Positions 34,140-42,367 of a stretch of 64,000 nucleotides of DNA are shown here, piece by piece (within the stretch, counting starts at the first letter, position 1; every line of letters begins with the position of its first letter). Under the pieces are notes generated by a model, which had not been told where the DNA came from, did no database searches, and saw only the letters and a list, made by a program, of their open reading frames with translations. A program made the translations under genes and the position numbers. This stretch comes from Veillonellaceae bacterium (lineage in GTDB: Bacteria; Bacillota; Negativicutes; Veillonellales; Veillonellaceae), in NCBI GenBank assembly GCA_900766245.1, contig CAAFUR010000020.1, forward strand, positions 248,001-312,000, written 5' to 3'.

Positions 34140-34247
34140 TTATTTTTTCTTGGATGGGACCCAAAAACGCCAACATGTATAGCCGTAATCACTAGCTACC
34201 ATAAGCTTGCCCCATCGATTTGTATAACTTTTACAACAAATCCACAT
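34140..34247 (-). CDS. 35-aa aromatic, Cys-containing small protein
   Basis: ATG at 34247 follows a perfect AAAGGAGCGATCC ribosome site. The peptide begins MWICCKSYTNRWGKLMV and contains a CWRFWVPSKKK end, with four Trp and three Cys. It is too short for usual gene calls. A hairpin with plus-strand T-run (GCCTC/GAGGC, 34120-34146) follows. It lies next to a plus-strand RNA candidate (34304-34413). No family recognised. Confidence 0.5.
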   Translation of the reverse strand: MWICCKSYTNRWGKLMVASDYGYTCWRFWVPSKKK

Positions 34248-34268
34248 GGATCGCTCCTTTCTGGGCTG

Positions 34269-34297
34269 TTGCAAAATCGTTATGTAAATGCTAAAAT
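34269..34297 (+). promoter_or_regulatory. Promoter for the 34.3-kb small RNA
   Basis: TTGCAA, 17 bases, TAAAAT, with an extended TGC before the -10 box. Start near 34304. Confidence 0.65.
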
Positions 34298-34303
34298 GAA
34301 ATT

Positions 34304-34413
34304 GCTTATATTTATTTTAGTCTGACACATTTACGTTCAGATTTCGGAATCCAATATAGATTCCACTGCACAGCCCCAAGTAATCAGCCACTTGGTGGCT
34401 GTTTTTTTATTCT
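34304..34413 (+). ncRNA. Small RNA candidate beside the 35-aa gene and immA
   Basis: About 110 nt from the promoter at 34269-34297 to a terminator (CAGCCAC/GTGGCTG, then T7, ending near 34413). An internal hairpin GGAATC/GATTCC lies at 34350-34368. It is antisense to any transcript that reads from the immA-like gene into the 35-aa gene. It fills most of the gap after the integrase. Confidence 0.5.
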
Positions 34414-34419
34414 AAACAT

Positions 34420-34926
34420 TTATTTCCTCCTCTTCTTTTGAACTGAAGCCGCCTCTATACTCACGCCATATGCTACTGATATATCTAATATATCCATATG
34501 TTTAATATATTGAAATGGCGCTAATAATTCTCCTGCAAATGCATTTGCTTGCCACTCTGGATCCAAATATGGTGGAATCGTACCTTCACCTCTTGCAAGT
34601 GTAATTTCTTCTTTTCGATGCAGTATTATATGTCCTAATTCATGTGCCATTGTAAGTCTGTCTCGACCACATCCTTCACAGGCTCTATTGTAAACATCTT
34701 CTCGTATTCGTATTATATTGTGTTCTAATATAGATTCTCCGTGTATATGCCCCATTTCTTTAATTGGAACTACTTCAAATTCTACTCCCCACGAAGTAAT
34801 CTGATGTTCAAGTACTTTTACGATATCAACATATTCATCTGCTGAAATACCCAATAGCATTCTTATATTACTACACATTACACGAATATCATTTAATGTT
34901 AGAGATTTTACAATTAAGCCTGCCAT
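34420..34926 (-). CDS. ImmA/IrrE-type metallopeptidase
   Basis: A 168-aa zinc protease. The motif MAHELGHIILH (HExxH) lies near residue 92, with a downstream EWQANAFAGELLAP segment that supplies the third ligand. Proteases of this type cleave a partner XRE repressor to release its operon. The partner is directly upstream, 12 bp away. In prophages such pairs control induction. In ICEBs1-type elements they respond to DNA damage or signals. Confidence 0.9.
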   Translation of the reverse strand: MAGLIVKSLTLNDIRVMCSNIRMLLGISADEYVDIVKVLEHQITSWGVEFEVVPIKEMGHIHGESILEHNIIRIREDVYNRACEGCGRDRLTMAHELGHIILHRKEEITLARGEGTIPPYLDPEWQANAFAGELLAPFQYIKHMDILDISVAYGVSIEAASVQKKRRK

Positions 34927-34938
34927 ATATTACATCAC

Positions 34939-35289
34939 CTACTCTTCCAAAATTTGGCGTATTTTCTCAAGCTGCTCATCACTCAACTGTTCAAATTGTC
35001 TTGCTAAAGATAAAACTACAGTTTTCTGAGATTGATTTGCTGTGTTTAGATTAATTTCTACATTCTTTTTAATACTATCTTCTGCATCCAATAAACTATC
35101 TGCCATAAAGTCATCTAATTTATATTTCGCAACAATAGTTTTTGTCATATTAATAGGAATCTGCCGCTTTCCATTTTCAATTGATGATAAATAAGCTGCT
35201 GTAATTTCTAACTTACTAGCCATATCTTTCAATATTTCATCATGGTCTATCCTTATTTTCCTTAATAGCTTTCCGTACTCTGTAACCAT
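34939..35289 (-). CDS. XRE-family repressor paired with ImmA-like protease
   Basis: A 116-aa regulator with N-terminal helix-turn-helix (LRKIRIDHDEILKDMASKLE, ITAAYLSSIENGKRQIPI) and an acidic helical C-terminus. ATG at 35289 with AAGGGG upstream is preferred over GTG at 35298. Transcribed from a consensus promoter and followed by the protease. It is probably the protease substrate. It may be a second lysogeny switch or a separate stress module at the prophage end. Confidence 0.85.
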   Translation of the reverse strand: MVTEYGKLLRKIRIDHDEILKDMASKLEITAAYLSSIENGKRQIPINMTKTIVAKYKLDDFMADSLLDAEDSIKKNVEINLNTANQSQKTVVLSLARQFEQLSDEQLEKIRQILEE

Positions 35290-35344
35290 AAATAGCACCC
35301 CTTACAACTAAACACATCTATAAGTATTTTTAACTTATGTGTTA

Positions 35345-35373
35345 ATTATAATTCGTCATTTGTTAATTGTCAA
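35345..35373 (-). promoter_or_regulatory. Consensus promoter of the XRE-ImmA operon
   Basis: TTGACA, 17 bases, TATAAT on the minus strand, a perfect match. An imperfect inverted repeat (ACACAT...ATAAGT / ACTTAT...GTGT) lies just downstream at about 35309-35342 and may be the repressor operator. Confidence 0.85.
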
Positions 35374-35396
35374 ATATTTATATTTGTGATATTACT

Positions 35397-35426
35397 AAAA
35401 AATAGCACAGCCTTTATAGCTGTGCT
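35397..35426 (-). terminator. Terminator upstream of the XRE-ImmA promoter
   Basis: AGCACAG/CTGTGCT stem with a T-run on the minus strand. It insulates the XRE promoter from leftward read-through, or ends a small minus-strand transcript from 35.4-35.6 kb. Confidence 0.7.
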
Positions 35427-35516
35427 CTTTTCCTTAATGCTCATTGAGTAAATTTTTGAAAGTTTACCTATCAATATAGAAATAAATACCGCTAAAATTC
35501 TTTACATCACAAATAA

Positions 35517-35559
35517 TCTAATTACCAGGAGTCATTAAAATAAACCTCCAATAATTAGA
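35517..35559 (-). other. Hairpin hiding a ribosome site and a 5-codon frame
   Basis: On the minus strand GGAGG, ATG and a five-codon frame (MTPGN) lie within an inverted repeat: TCTAATTA pairs with TAATTAGA, and GGAG pairs with CTCC. It lies upstream of the terminator at 35397-35426. The remainder of 35290-35731 has no gene I can support. Confidence 0.35.
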
Positions 35560-35620
35560 TATGTAAATTTAAACATTCTTTATATTCATTCTATTTACTG
35601 TAATACCATTCATATGAAAA

Positions 35621-35656
35621 GGTTGTGCAACGGTTGTGCAACCGTTTTATTTTTTG
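35621..35656 (+). repeat. Tandem 11-mer GGTTGTGCAAC and terminator-like stem
   Basis: Two exact head-to-tail copies of an 11-mer (35621-35631, 35632-35642) end in an AACGGTT/AACCGTT stem with a T-rich tail. It is the most notable repeat between the prophage genes and the host gene yebC, so it is a weak candidate for the attachment region. The other prophage end is not visible. Confidence 0.35.
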
Positions 35657-35681
35657 CCATTTTTAAGGCACAATTGATAAA

Positions 35682-35717
35682 AGTAGCACTCTCAAAAATC
35701 CTTACAGAGTGCTACTT
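35682..35717 (-). terminator. Terminator of the trmD-yebC transcript
   Basis: An 11-bp stem (AGTAGCACTCT with AGAGTGCTACT) followed by TTTTATC on the minus strand, 15 bases after the yebC stop. Confidence 0.85.
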
Positions 35718-35731
35718 CATCGCATTTCCAA

Positions 35732-36460
35732 CTACTCTATATTGAGAATTGAATTATGATACACATCTTGTACATCGTCCAAGTCTTCCAGCATGTCCAA
35801 TACTCGTTGCATATTCACTGCATCATCACCGGTTAATTCCATATTTGTATCTGGAACCATTGTGATTTGTGCCATATCTGTGGCGATGGATGCTTCTGCT
35901 AGGGCAGCTTCTACGGCATCGTAATCATCTGGCAATGTGTAGATAACGAATACATCGTCTTCTACTTTGATATCTTCTGCGCCAGCGTCAAGAGCCAATA
36001 ATGTCAATGTTTCTTCATCATTGCCTTCTTGGGGAATCACGAATACACCTTTGCGTTTAAACATCCAGTTAACGGATCCACTTTCACCTAGGTTACCACC
36101 ACGTTTGGAGAAGGCATGACGTACATCAGCTGCTGCACGGTTACGGTTATCTGTCATCACTTCTACAAGGATGGCAGCACCGCCTGGGCCGTATCCTTCA
36201 TAGGTAATTTCTTCATAGTTGTTCGCATCCCCTGCACCGGCACCTTTATCGATGGCACGTTGAATATTATCCTTAGGAATGTTATTTTCACGAGCTTTTT
36301 GTAGCGCCAATTTCAATCGCATATTACCTGTTGGATCTGTACCACCAGCTTTCACAGCTACTGTGATTTCACGACTAATTTTTGTGGTAATTTTTGCTTT
36401 TAACGCATCATTTTTACCTTTTCTATGTTTAATATTTGACCATTTAGAATGTCCTGACAT
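35732..36460 (-). CDS. yebC: YebC/PmpR-family regulator or translation factor
   Basis: A 242-aa protein with the classic MSGHSKWSNIKHRKGKNDA N-terminus, then KITTKISREITVAVKAGG. Family members were described as transcription regulators and some as factors that help ribosomes through proline-rich stretches. Length and sequence are standard. It is the last gene of a trmD-SPOUT-yebC set and lies next to the prophage end, so it marks the start of host core DNA. Confidence 0.95.
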   Translation of the reverse strand: MSGHSKWSNIKHRKGKNDALKAKITTKISREITVAVKAGGTDPTGNMRLKLALQKARENNIPKDNIQRAIDKGAGAGDANNYEEITYEGYGPGGAAILVEVMTDNRNRAAADVRHAFSKRGGNLGESGSVNWMFKRKGVFVIPQEGNDEETLTLLALDAGAEDIKVEDDVFVIYTLPDDYDAVEAALAEASIATDMAQITMVPDTNMELTGDDAVNMQRVLDMLEDLDDVQDVYHNSILNIE

Positions 36461-36469
36461 TGTGTCCTC

Positions 36470-37042
36470 CTATTTATTCCACCACGCTTCGCCTCGTAAG
36501 CGGTCTAAGATAATTGATACGGCACTACGAACTGAAAGGTGATTGTACTCACCATGTCCATAGATGGGTTCTAAGATATAGTCGAAATCTTCCATTGTTT
36601 CCTTCGTCATACCATACCCCGTTCCAAATAATACTACCACAGGACGGCTCTCACTTTCAAGTGATTTACGGAGCGATGCATAGGTAATGGTATTATCATA
36701 GGTTCGTGCATCCGTAGTACACACGATTGGCGTCTGTCCTTCTAATTCCCTCACCATATCGATAGCTTGTCGAATGGAATTGACAAGTTCCACATGTTTG
36801 AAAGCATCTTTTCTATCCGGATTATAAGTACTGCCAAATCCCGTTTTCCAATGACTCATCACGGTTTCTGCCAATTCACGTTGGCTCGGTACATTGTGAA
36901 TGATGAAATACCGTTCCACATCGTAGGTTGTAGATGCTCTGGCAATATCATGGATATCGTAGTTCGTGATGGCCGTCGTAATCACCTCACCATGTTTATT
37001 CATAATGGGATAATGAACGAGGCCGATATATAAATTAGCCAT
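36470..37042 (-). CDS. SPOUT-type RNA methyltransferase
   Basis: A 190-aa protein of the small SAM-dependent RNA methyltransferase family often found beside trmD. Visible features: MANLYIGLVHYPIMNKHGEV, the loop VVVLFGTGYGMTKE and the terminal EYNHLSVRSAVSIILDRLRG, which form the trefoil-knot SAM site. Its start abuts the trmD stop. The target RNA is unknown. Confidence 0.88.
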   Translation of the reverse strand: MANLYIGLVHYPIMNKHGEVITTAITNYDIHDIARASTTYDVERYFIIHNVPSQRELAETVMSHWKTGFGSTYNPDRKDAFKHVELVNSIRQAIDMVRELEGQTPIVCTTDARTYDNTITYASLRKSLESESRPVVVLFGTGYGMTKETMEDFDYILEPIYGHGEYNHLSVRSAVSIILDRLRGEAWWNK

Positions 37043-37873
37043 TTATTTCCTCTTTTCCTCTGTGAAAGTAGACTGTTCTGTCAATTTTGAAAGTACTTGT
37101 TGTTCCTCTTCAGAATCCACTCTATCTAGTAATCGTTTCAGAGCCTTAAGTTCATCTACAGTTAATTCTCGTTGCAACAAATCATGTCTCAGTAAAGCAG
37201 TTCGTTTCAATGACTCTTCTAATCGCCACTGCTCAATATGTTTATGATGACCACTCAATAATATATCTGGTACAACCATACCTCTATATTCTTGGGGCTT
37301 CGTGTATTGTGGACATTCCAATAAAGGATAGTAAAAAGAATCCTCTATCGCTCCTGAGGTAGCTCCTAAGACACCAGGAATCATACGAGCCACTGCATCG
37401 GCTACCACCATAGCTGGTAATTCACCGCCCGTTAACACATAATCTCCAATGGATATAGTTTCATCCACTAAGTGTTCTTCTACTCGATAGTCAACTCCTT
37501 CGTAGTGTCCACAGACGATGACAAGTTGATCGTAGGTGGCTAGTTCCCTTGCTTTTTCTTGCGTAAACGGTTTTCCCGTCGGTCCCATAAACACAACATG
37601 GCTTTTATGATTTGCTTTTGTACGACGATGTTCCTCTATAGGCATCTGCAACACATGTTCTACAGCTTCAAAGAGAGGAGGTGCTTTCATGAGCATGCCC
37701 GCACCACCGCCATAAGGAGTATCGTCCACTTGACCATGCTTGCTATGAGAAAATTCCCTTGGATTTGTCACTTTCATCTCTAATCGATTTGCCTGTAAGG
37801 CGCGTTTGATGATGGAATGTGTAAAAAAGGCATCAAAAAACTCTGGGAACAAAGATATAATGTCAATTTTCAT
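37043..37873 (-). CDS. trmD: tRNA (guanine-37-N1)-methyltransferase
   Basis: Methylates G37 of tRNAs to prevent frameshifts. The 276-aa sequence has the N-terminal MKIDIISLFPEFFDAFFTHS, HGQVDDTPYGGGAGML, CGHYEGVDYR and GDYVLTGGELPAMV, which build the knotted SAM pocket. AAGGAGGTGCAT precedes ATG. No rimM or rplS is next to it here, unlike the common rpsP-rimM-trmD-rplS order. It is the first gene of the minus-strand group. Confidence 0.95.
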   Translation of the reverse strand: MKIDIISLFPEFFDAFFTHSIIKRALQANRLEMKVTNPREFSHSKHGQVDDTPYGGGAGMLMKAPPLFEAVEHVLQMPIEEHRRTKANHKSHVVFMGPTGKPFTQEKARELATYDQLVIVCGHYEGVDYRVEEHLVDETISIGDYVLTGGELPAMVVADAVARMIPGVLGATSGAIEDSFYYPLLECPQYTKPQEYRGMVVPDILLSGHHKHIEQWRLEESLKRTALLRHDLLQRELTVDELKALKRLLDRVDSEEEQQVLSKLTEQSTFTEEKRK

Positions 37874-38061
37874 AGGCTATGCACCTCCTTTCTAGTCAAT
37901 ACAATACTGTATAACATATTAATTCTATTCAGACTTATGCTACTTATTTATAAAGTGTTACGGTATACTACCAATCTATCTATAGATATTTTTGTACAAT
38001 TAACATGGATGTAACGATAACATCGTGTTATACATAAATTCCGACTAATAAACATAATTTC

Positions 38062-38487
38062 TTACACGTTAATTATACTATTTGTCACTGTCATATGAGA
38101 TAACAACTGATCGGTTTCATCAAAGATATTAATCATCCATACATGATTTCGACTACCTTTGTGTAACAATTGCCCACGTGCTACCACATAACCTTCGCAT
38201 CGCTTCGGTTTCACATGATTAGCCGTCACCGATTGACCTACCGCTACTCGTTGTTTGATAGGTTCTGAACCTGTGCCACTTTCACTAGGCGCCGTCATTT
38301 CTTGCGCCAATATCGCATTGGATGCCATGCCTGCCAATGCTTCTCCATAGGCCAAATACACGCCGCCGTTTACGAACCCAAAGGGTTGTGCATGAAAGGA
38401 TGACAGTCTCATAGTACTTTGAAAGGCCTGTCCAGCACAGTGAAATGTCTCTATTTGTAATTGTTCTAATAAAGAGGTTTCCTTCAT
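38062..38487 (-). CDS. menI: Hotdog-fold thioesterase, probable DHNA-CoA thioesterase
   Basis: A 141-aa PaaI-type thioesterase (FGFVNGGVYLAYGEALAGMA, then VGQSVTANHVKPKRCEGYV). Next to menE and menB it most likely removes CoA from dihydroxynaphthoyl-CoA in menaquinone synthesis. One base separates it from menE. The specific substrate is inferred from context. Confidence 0.8.
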   Translation of the reverse strand: MKETSLLEQLQIETFHCAGQAFQSTMRLSSFHAQPFGFVNGGVYLAYGEALAGMASNAILAQEMTAPSESGTGSEPIKQRVAVGQSVTANHVKPKRCEGYVVARGQLLHKGSRNHVWMINIFDETDQLLSHMTVTNSIINV

Positions 38488-38488
38488 A

Positions 38489-39955
38489 CTATGCCCTTTC
38501 TACTGTGTGAATCAAGTCTTGTCGCAATATTTTCCCCATGCTATTTTTCGGTAATGCATCAAAATATATCATTAGTTTCGGTACTTTATACTTCGCTAAA
38601 CGACTGAGTAGATATTCTGATATATCTTCTTCGGAACAATTTGTTACCACGCACAAGACAGGCACTTGTCCCCATTTACGATCCGATACAGGGATGACGG
38701 CACATTCCAGAATACCATCCATTCCATATAGGACATCCTCAATTTCCTTAGGGTAAATATTCTCGCCCCCAGAAATGATGATGTCTTTTCTGCGGTTCAA
38801 AAGATATAAAAATCCATCTTTATCTACGTAACCAATGTCATCTGTATTAAAAGCGCCTGTAATAGGTTCTTTATTAAGGTATCCTTTCATCAGCATCGGG
38901 GATGAAAGCCACACTTCTCCTACTCCTTCTTCATCAGGATTGCGAATTTCAATAGTAACACCCTGTAAAGGATATCCCACAGAGGCTAATTTATTTGGAT
39001 GCTCCTGTATACTAAAGGTAGTACTTTGCGCAAAAGTTTCTGACATGCCGTACGTCTTATAGACTGGTAGATTTCGTTGTACGCACTCTTGTAACAGTGG
39101 CATAGGAATAAACTCACCACCTAGTAAGATAGCCCGTAAAACCGGTGCTTGTATGCGTTCTACTATGCGTTGTAACACTGTGGGCACCAAAGATACCATG
39201 GTCACATCTTCTGCTTCCAATACCTCTAGTACGACTTGTTCCGAGAACTTTTCACGAATTATCGATCTTGTGCCATTATACAAAGTACGCAAAATAATAG
39301 ATAAGCCGCTGACATGGAACATAGGGAGCACTACAAGCCAATTGTCATCTTCCTCCACACCAAGCACATTCGCAGAAGCTTTCACATGAGCCTCAATCTG
39401 TGACCACCGTACAGGGACTGATTTGAATTTGCCTGTTGTAGCACTAGTGTTGATAATGCAAAATACTTTTTCATCAGATGGATTCCAGTCTAGATTTTCG
39501 TCATTATGCATAGGAGAAATAGCCATGAAGTCAGGGGCTATGCATGTAGAAAAGCATAAATACTGTCGGTCCACTTGATTATAGCTATACTCATAAGTAG
39601 AAACATCCGTGATCTCTTTGTCATCGGCTACCTTTTGTGCTCGCCATATATGTGTCATTTTTTCTGACATCAATAAGGTGCGAACTCCTGTGCTTTCCAT
39701 CTGTTCTATTACTTCTCGTTCAGTCAGATTCGTATTCAGCAACACTGTTTCTATACCCAATGCAGATAGAGCAAATAGGTGTATCGCCAAGGACACTGAA
39801 TTTTCAGCCCATAAAGCAATACGACTCTCCCCTCGAAGATGAGGAGCGAGTCGTTTTGCTGTAGCTATTGTTAGAGTAAACACATCACCATAAGAATATT
39901 CATTTAAGAAAAGCCTATCTCTATGGCTGTGTGCTCGTTCATATAACCACTTCAT
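38489..39955 (-). CDS. menE: o-Succinylbenzoate-CoA ligase
   Basis: An AMP-forming acyl-CoA synthetase of 488 aa. Motifs are INTSATTGKFKSVPV (phosphate-binding loop), KTYGMSETFAQ, FNTDDIGYVDKDGFLYLLNR and GENIYPKEIEDVL, ending with the catalytic Lys in PKNSMGKILRQDL. It activates o-succinylbenzoate, the step before MenB. It lies between menB and the thioesterase gene, with 13 bp to menB. Confidence 0.9.
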   Translation of the reverse strand: MKWLYERAHSHRDRLFLNEYSYGDVFTLTIATAKRLAPHLRGESRIALWAENSVSLAIHLFALSALGIETVLLNTNLTEREVIEQMESTGVRTLLMSEKMTHIWRAQKVADDKEITDVSTYEYSYNQVDRQYLCFSTCIAPDFMAISPMHNDENLDWNPSDEKVFCIINTSATTGKFKSVPVRWSQIEAHVKASANVLGVEEDDNWLVVLPMFHVSGLSIILRTLYNGTRSIIREKFSEQVVLEVLEAEDVTMVSLVPTVLQRIVERIQAPVLRAILLGGEFIPMPLLQECVQRNLPVYKTYGMSETFAQSTTFSIQEHPNKLASVGYPLQGVTIEIRNPDEEGVGEVWLSSPMLMKGYLNKEPITGAFNTDDIGYVDKDGFLYLLNRRKDIIISGGENIYPKEIEDVLYGMDGILECAVIPVSDRKWGQVPVLCVVTNCSEEDISEYLLSRLAKYKVPKLMIYFDALPKNSMGKILRQDLIHTVERA

Positions 39956-39968
39956 AGCCTATAATCCA

Positions 39969-40811
39969 TTAAGGGAATTTAGGGAACTGTTTGAAATTAG
40001 GTTTACGTTTTTCTTTAAATGCATCGCGACCTTCTTTACCTTCATCAGTTGTGTAGAACAATAAAGTCGCATCCCCTGCAAATTGTTGTAAACCAGCTAA
40101 ACCATCTGTATCCGCATTGAAGGAAGCTTTCAAGAAACGAAGTGCCATTGGAGATAATTGAAGAATTTCTTCACACCATTTTACTGTTTCTGCTTCTAAT
40201 TGATCAAATGGAACTACTGTATTTACAAGCCCCATGTCTAAGGCTTCTTTTGCGGAATATTGACGGCATAAGAACCAGATTTCACGAGCTTTTTTATGGC
40301 CTACTAAACGCGCTAAATATCCAGCGCCGTAACCAGCATCAAAAGAACCTACACGAGGACCTGTTTGACCAAATTTTGCATTTTCAGAGGCAATAGAAAG
40401 GTCGCATACAATGTGTAATACATGACCACCACCAATAGCAAAACCGTTAACCATAGCAATAACAGGTTTTGGAGTAATACGGATTAAATGTTGTAAATCC
40501 AACACGTTTAGACGAGGAATCTTGTCATCCCCAACATAACCGCCATCTCCACGAACACGTTGGTCACCACCAGAACAGAATGCTTCTTTATCTTCTCCTT
40601 GACCATGATTAGCACCAGTCAAGATGATAACGCCTACTTCTGCATCTTCACGAGCAATGGTAAACGCATCGATTAATTCCATCACTGTTTTGGGACGGAA
40701 TGCATTACGCACTTCTGGACGATTAATTGTAATTTTAGCAATCCCATTATATGTTTCATAAATTACATCTTCGTAATTACGATCTAATACTTTCCAATCG
40801 AATTGACTCAT
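39969..40811 (-). CDS. menB: 1,4-Dihydroxy-2-naphthoyl-CoA synthase
   Basis: A 280-aa crotonase-fold enzyme that closes the naphthoquinone ring. Features: KITINRPEVRNAFRPKTVME, SGGDQRVRGDGGYVGDDKIP, NGFAIGGGHVLHIVCDL (oxyanion hole) and GQTGPRVGSFDAGYGAGYLA. ATG at 40811 with GGAGG upstream is preferred over TTG at 40823. First of the men genes here; menF, menD, menH, menC and menA are not in the window. Confidence 0.95.
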   Translation of the reverse strand: MSQFDWKVLDRNYEDVIYETYNGIAKITINRPEVRNAFRPKTVMELIDAFTIAREDAEVGVIILTGANHGQGEDKEAFCSGGDQRVRGDGGYVGDDKIPRLNVLDLQHLIRITPKPVIAMVNGFAIGGGHVLHIVCDLSIASENAKFGQTGPRVGSFDAGYGAGYLARLVGHKKAREIWFLCRQYSAKEALDMGLVNTVVPFDQLEAETVKWCEEILQLSPMALRFLKASFNADTDGLAGLQQFAGDATLLFYTTDEGKEGRDAFKEKRKPNFKQFPKFP

Positions 40812-40892
40812 AGTTACCTCCAAAATGATTAGCTATTGTCTATACACTCTAAAGAATATTATATCAAATCTAGTAATAAATTTATAGCACTT

Positions 40893-41312
40893 CTACAGAT
40901 TTGGTACAGCACGATGTGCCATAGCCACAGCAATTTCATCTAAATGCAATACACCTACACCCAAATAAATCGCTACACTTAGATGTTCTTGGCTTCGTGC
41001 AATTCCTACTTTTCCTCCTACATTAAGGCCTACACATTTATTTTTAAGTTGTTCTAAGGCTTGTGCCGTAGCACCTACTACAGCACCTTTGCTAACATGA
41101 TTATCAAGAATCAACTCTTGTCGCTCCGCTGCAACCACAGCCCGTTCAATGATTTTAGGAATAATCTCTGTGAAAGCTCCTCCGAAATCCACAGCACACG
41201 TACGAATCCCAAGAGATTCAAATTCTTTCCGCAATGTCATCTCTTCAGCTCGGCTTTCAGAAATGGCAACATGTAATGCAGCTCGCCCAACACCAATACT
41301 CGTTTTTTCCAT
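40893..41312 (-). CDS. HutP-family RNA-binding antiterminator
   Basis: A 139-aa protein with the HutP pattern: GRAALHVAISES, IIERAVVAAERQELI, NHVSKGAVVGATAQALEQL and the C-terminal LHLDEIAVAMAHRAV. B. subtilis HutP binds RNA with histidine and Mg2+ to control histidine use. No hut gene is nearby, so its target is unknown. It lies between menB and the trp operon terminator. Confidence 0.82.
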   Translation of the reverse strand: MEKTSIGVGRAALHVAISESRAEEMTLRKEFESLGIRTCAVDFGGAFTEIIPKIIERAVVAAERQELILDNHVSKGAVVGATAQALEQLKNKCVGLNVGGKVGIARSQEHLSVAIYLGVGVLHLDEIAVAMAHRAVPNL

Positions 41313-41581
41313 ACCCTATGTCTCCTGTTAAGAACTATGTATAGTATTAAGTATACAGTATATCAAATCATGTTACCATCAATTTTTTTAAGACTGCAGT
41401 ATATCTACTTTAACTATGATCCTCTGTGAATGTAATGTCCTTTCGATGAAAAAATAGCTGCACAAGAGAAACTTCTTGCACAGCTATTCAAGAGACATCG
41501 TAAATAACAGAATAGGATATAAAGGATACTATCACCAAGTAACTCTGTCATACATAGGAGTTACCTTAGAATACATTACTA
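41313..41581. other. Gap between trpA and the HutP gene
   Basis: Holds the trp operon terminator (41449-41488) and the likely promoter region of the HutP-family gene. I see no further gene. Confidence 0.6.
41449..41488 (-). terminator. trp operon terminator
   Basis: AATAGCTG/CAGCTATT outer stem with an inner TGCA...TGCA stem and a T6 run on the minus strand, about 95 bases after the trpA stop. Confidence 0.8.
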
Positions 41582-42367
41582 TTAGTTACCCACAGCTTCT
41601 ACCATAGAATGAACGTACTGATATAGTTCTTCTTCACCATTAGCGCCCCATTCACCAATTTGTTTCACAATGGCACTGCCTACGATGGCTCCGTCAGATA
41701 CTGCGGCCATCGCCTTTGCTTGTTCCGGCGTGGAAATACCAAAGCCAACGGCTACAGGAACATCTGTGTATTGGCGAATCTGTTGTACGATGCTAGCAAT
41801 ATCTGTTTTGATATCACTGCGCATACCTGTTACACCAAGAGATGACACACAATACACAAAGCCTTCTGCTTGACTAGCAATCTCCTCAATTCGTTGCTCT
41901 GAAGTAGGTGCAATTAATGAAATGACAGCAATGCCATGAGTTTTTGCTTGGTGGGCTAGTTCTTGTTTTTCTTCCAACGGACAATCTGGCACAATGACAC
42001 CTTGGATACCCACTTCTTCACAGCGTGTCATAAAGCTTTCAACACCATACACATAGATAGGGTTCAAATAGGTCATGAACACAAGGGGAATGGTCAATGC
42101 ATCTGTACCGGTGCGTAAACGTTTTACCATATCAAAGATATCATCTGTCGTGATGCCTGTAGATAGAGCACGCTCACTAGCTGCTTGAATGACTGGACCT
42201 TCTGCAACAGGATCAGAAAAAGGAATGCCAATTTCAATTAAACTTACTCCTGCTTTTGCCATAATACGAATGTATTTCTCTGTTGTAGTAATCCCTTGGT
42301 CACCGGCTGTAATGAAAGGGATAAATGCTTTCTTTGTGAAAGCTTGTGCGATTGTTATTTTATTCAT
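41582..42367 (-). CDS. trpA: Tryptophan synthase alpha chain
   Basis: Cleaves indole-3-glycerol phosphate and passes indole to TrpB. The 261-aa barrel has VSLIEIGIPFSDPVAEGPVI with the catalytic Glu and Asp. The usual PFSDPxADGP reads PVAEGP here, a mild change. GFGISTPEQAK near residue 209 binds phosphate. The start overlaps the trpB stop by eight bases. Last gene of the operon. Confidence 0.95.
   Translation of the reverse strand: MNKITIAQAFTKKAFIPFITAGDQGITTTEKYIRIMAKAGVSLIEIGIPFSDPVAEGPVIQAASERALSTGITTDDIFDMVKRLRTGTDALTIPLVFMTYLNPIYVYGVESFMTRCEEVGIQGVIVPDCPLEEKQELAHQAKTHGIAVISLIAPTSEQRIEEIASQAEGFVYCVSSLGVTGMRSDIKTDIASIVQQIRQYTDVPVAVGFGISTPEQAKAMAAVSDGAIVGSAIVKQIGEWGANGEEELYQYVHSMVEAVGN

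Noticed and set aside
34092..34325. Plus-strand 77-codon frame after the integrase
   Set aside because: It has no ribosome site, crosses a terminator and overlaps the better-supported 35-aa minus-strand gene.
35621..35642. Definite attachment site
   Set aside because: The tandem 11-mer is suggestive, but the other prophage end is not in the window and no duplicate can be compared. No tRNA or tmRNA gene was seen near the integrase.
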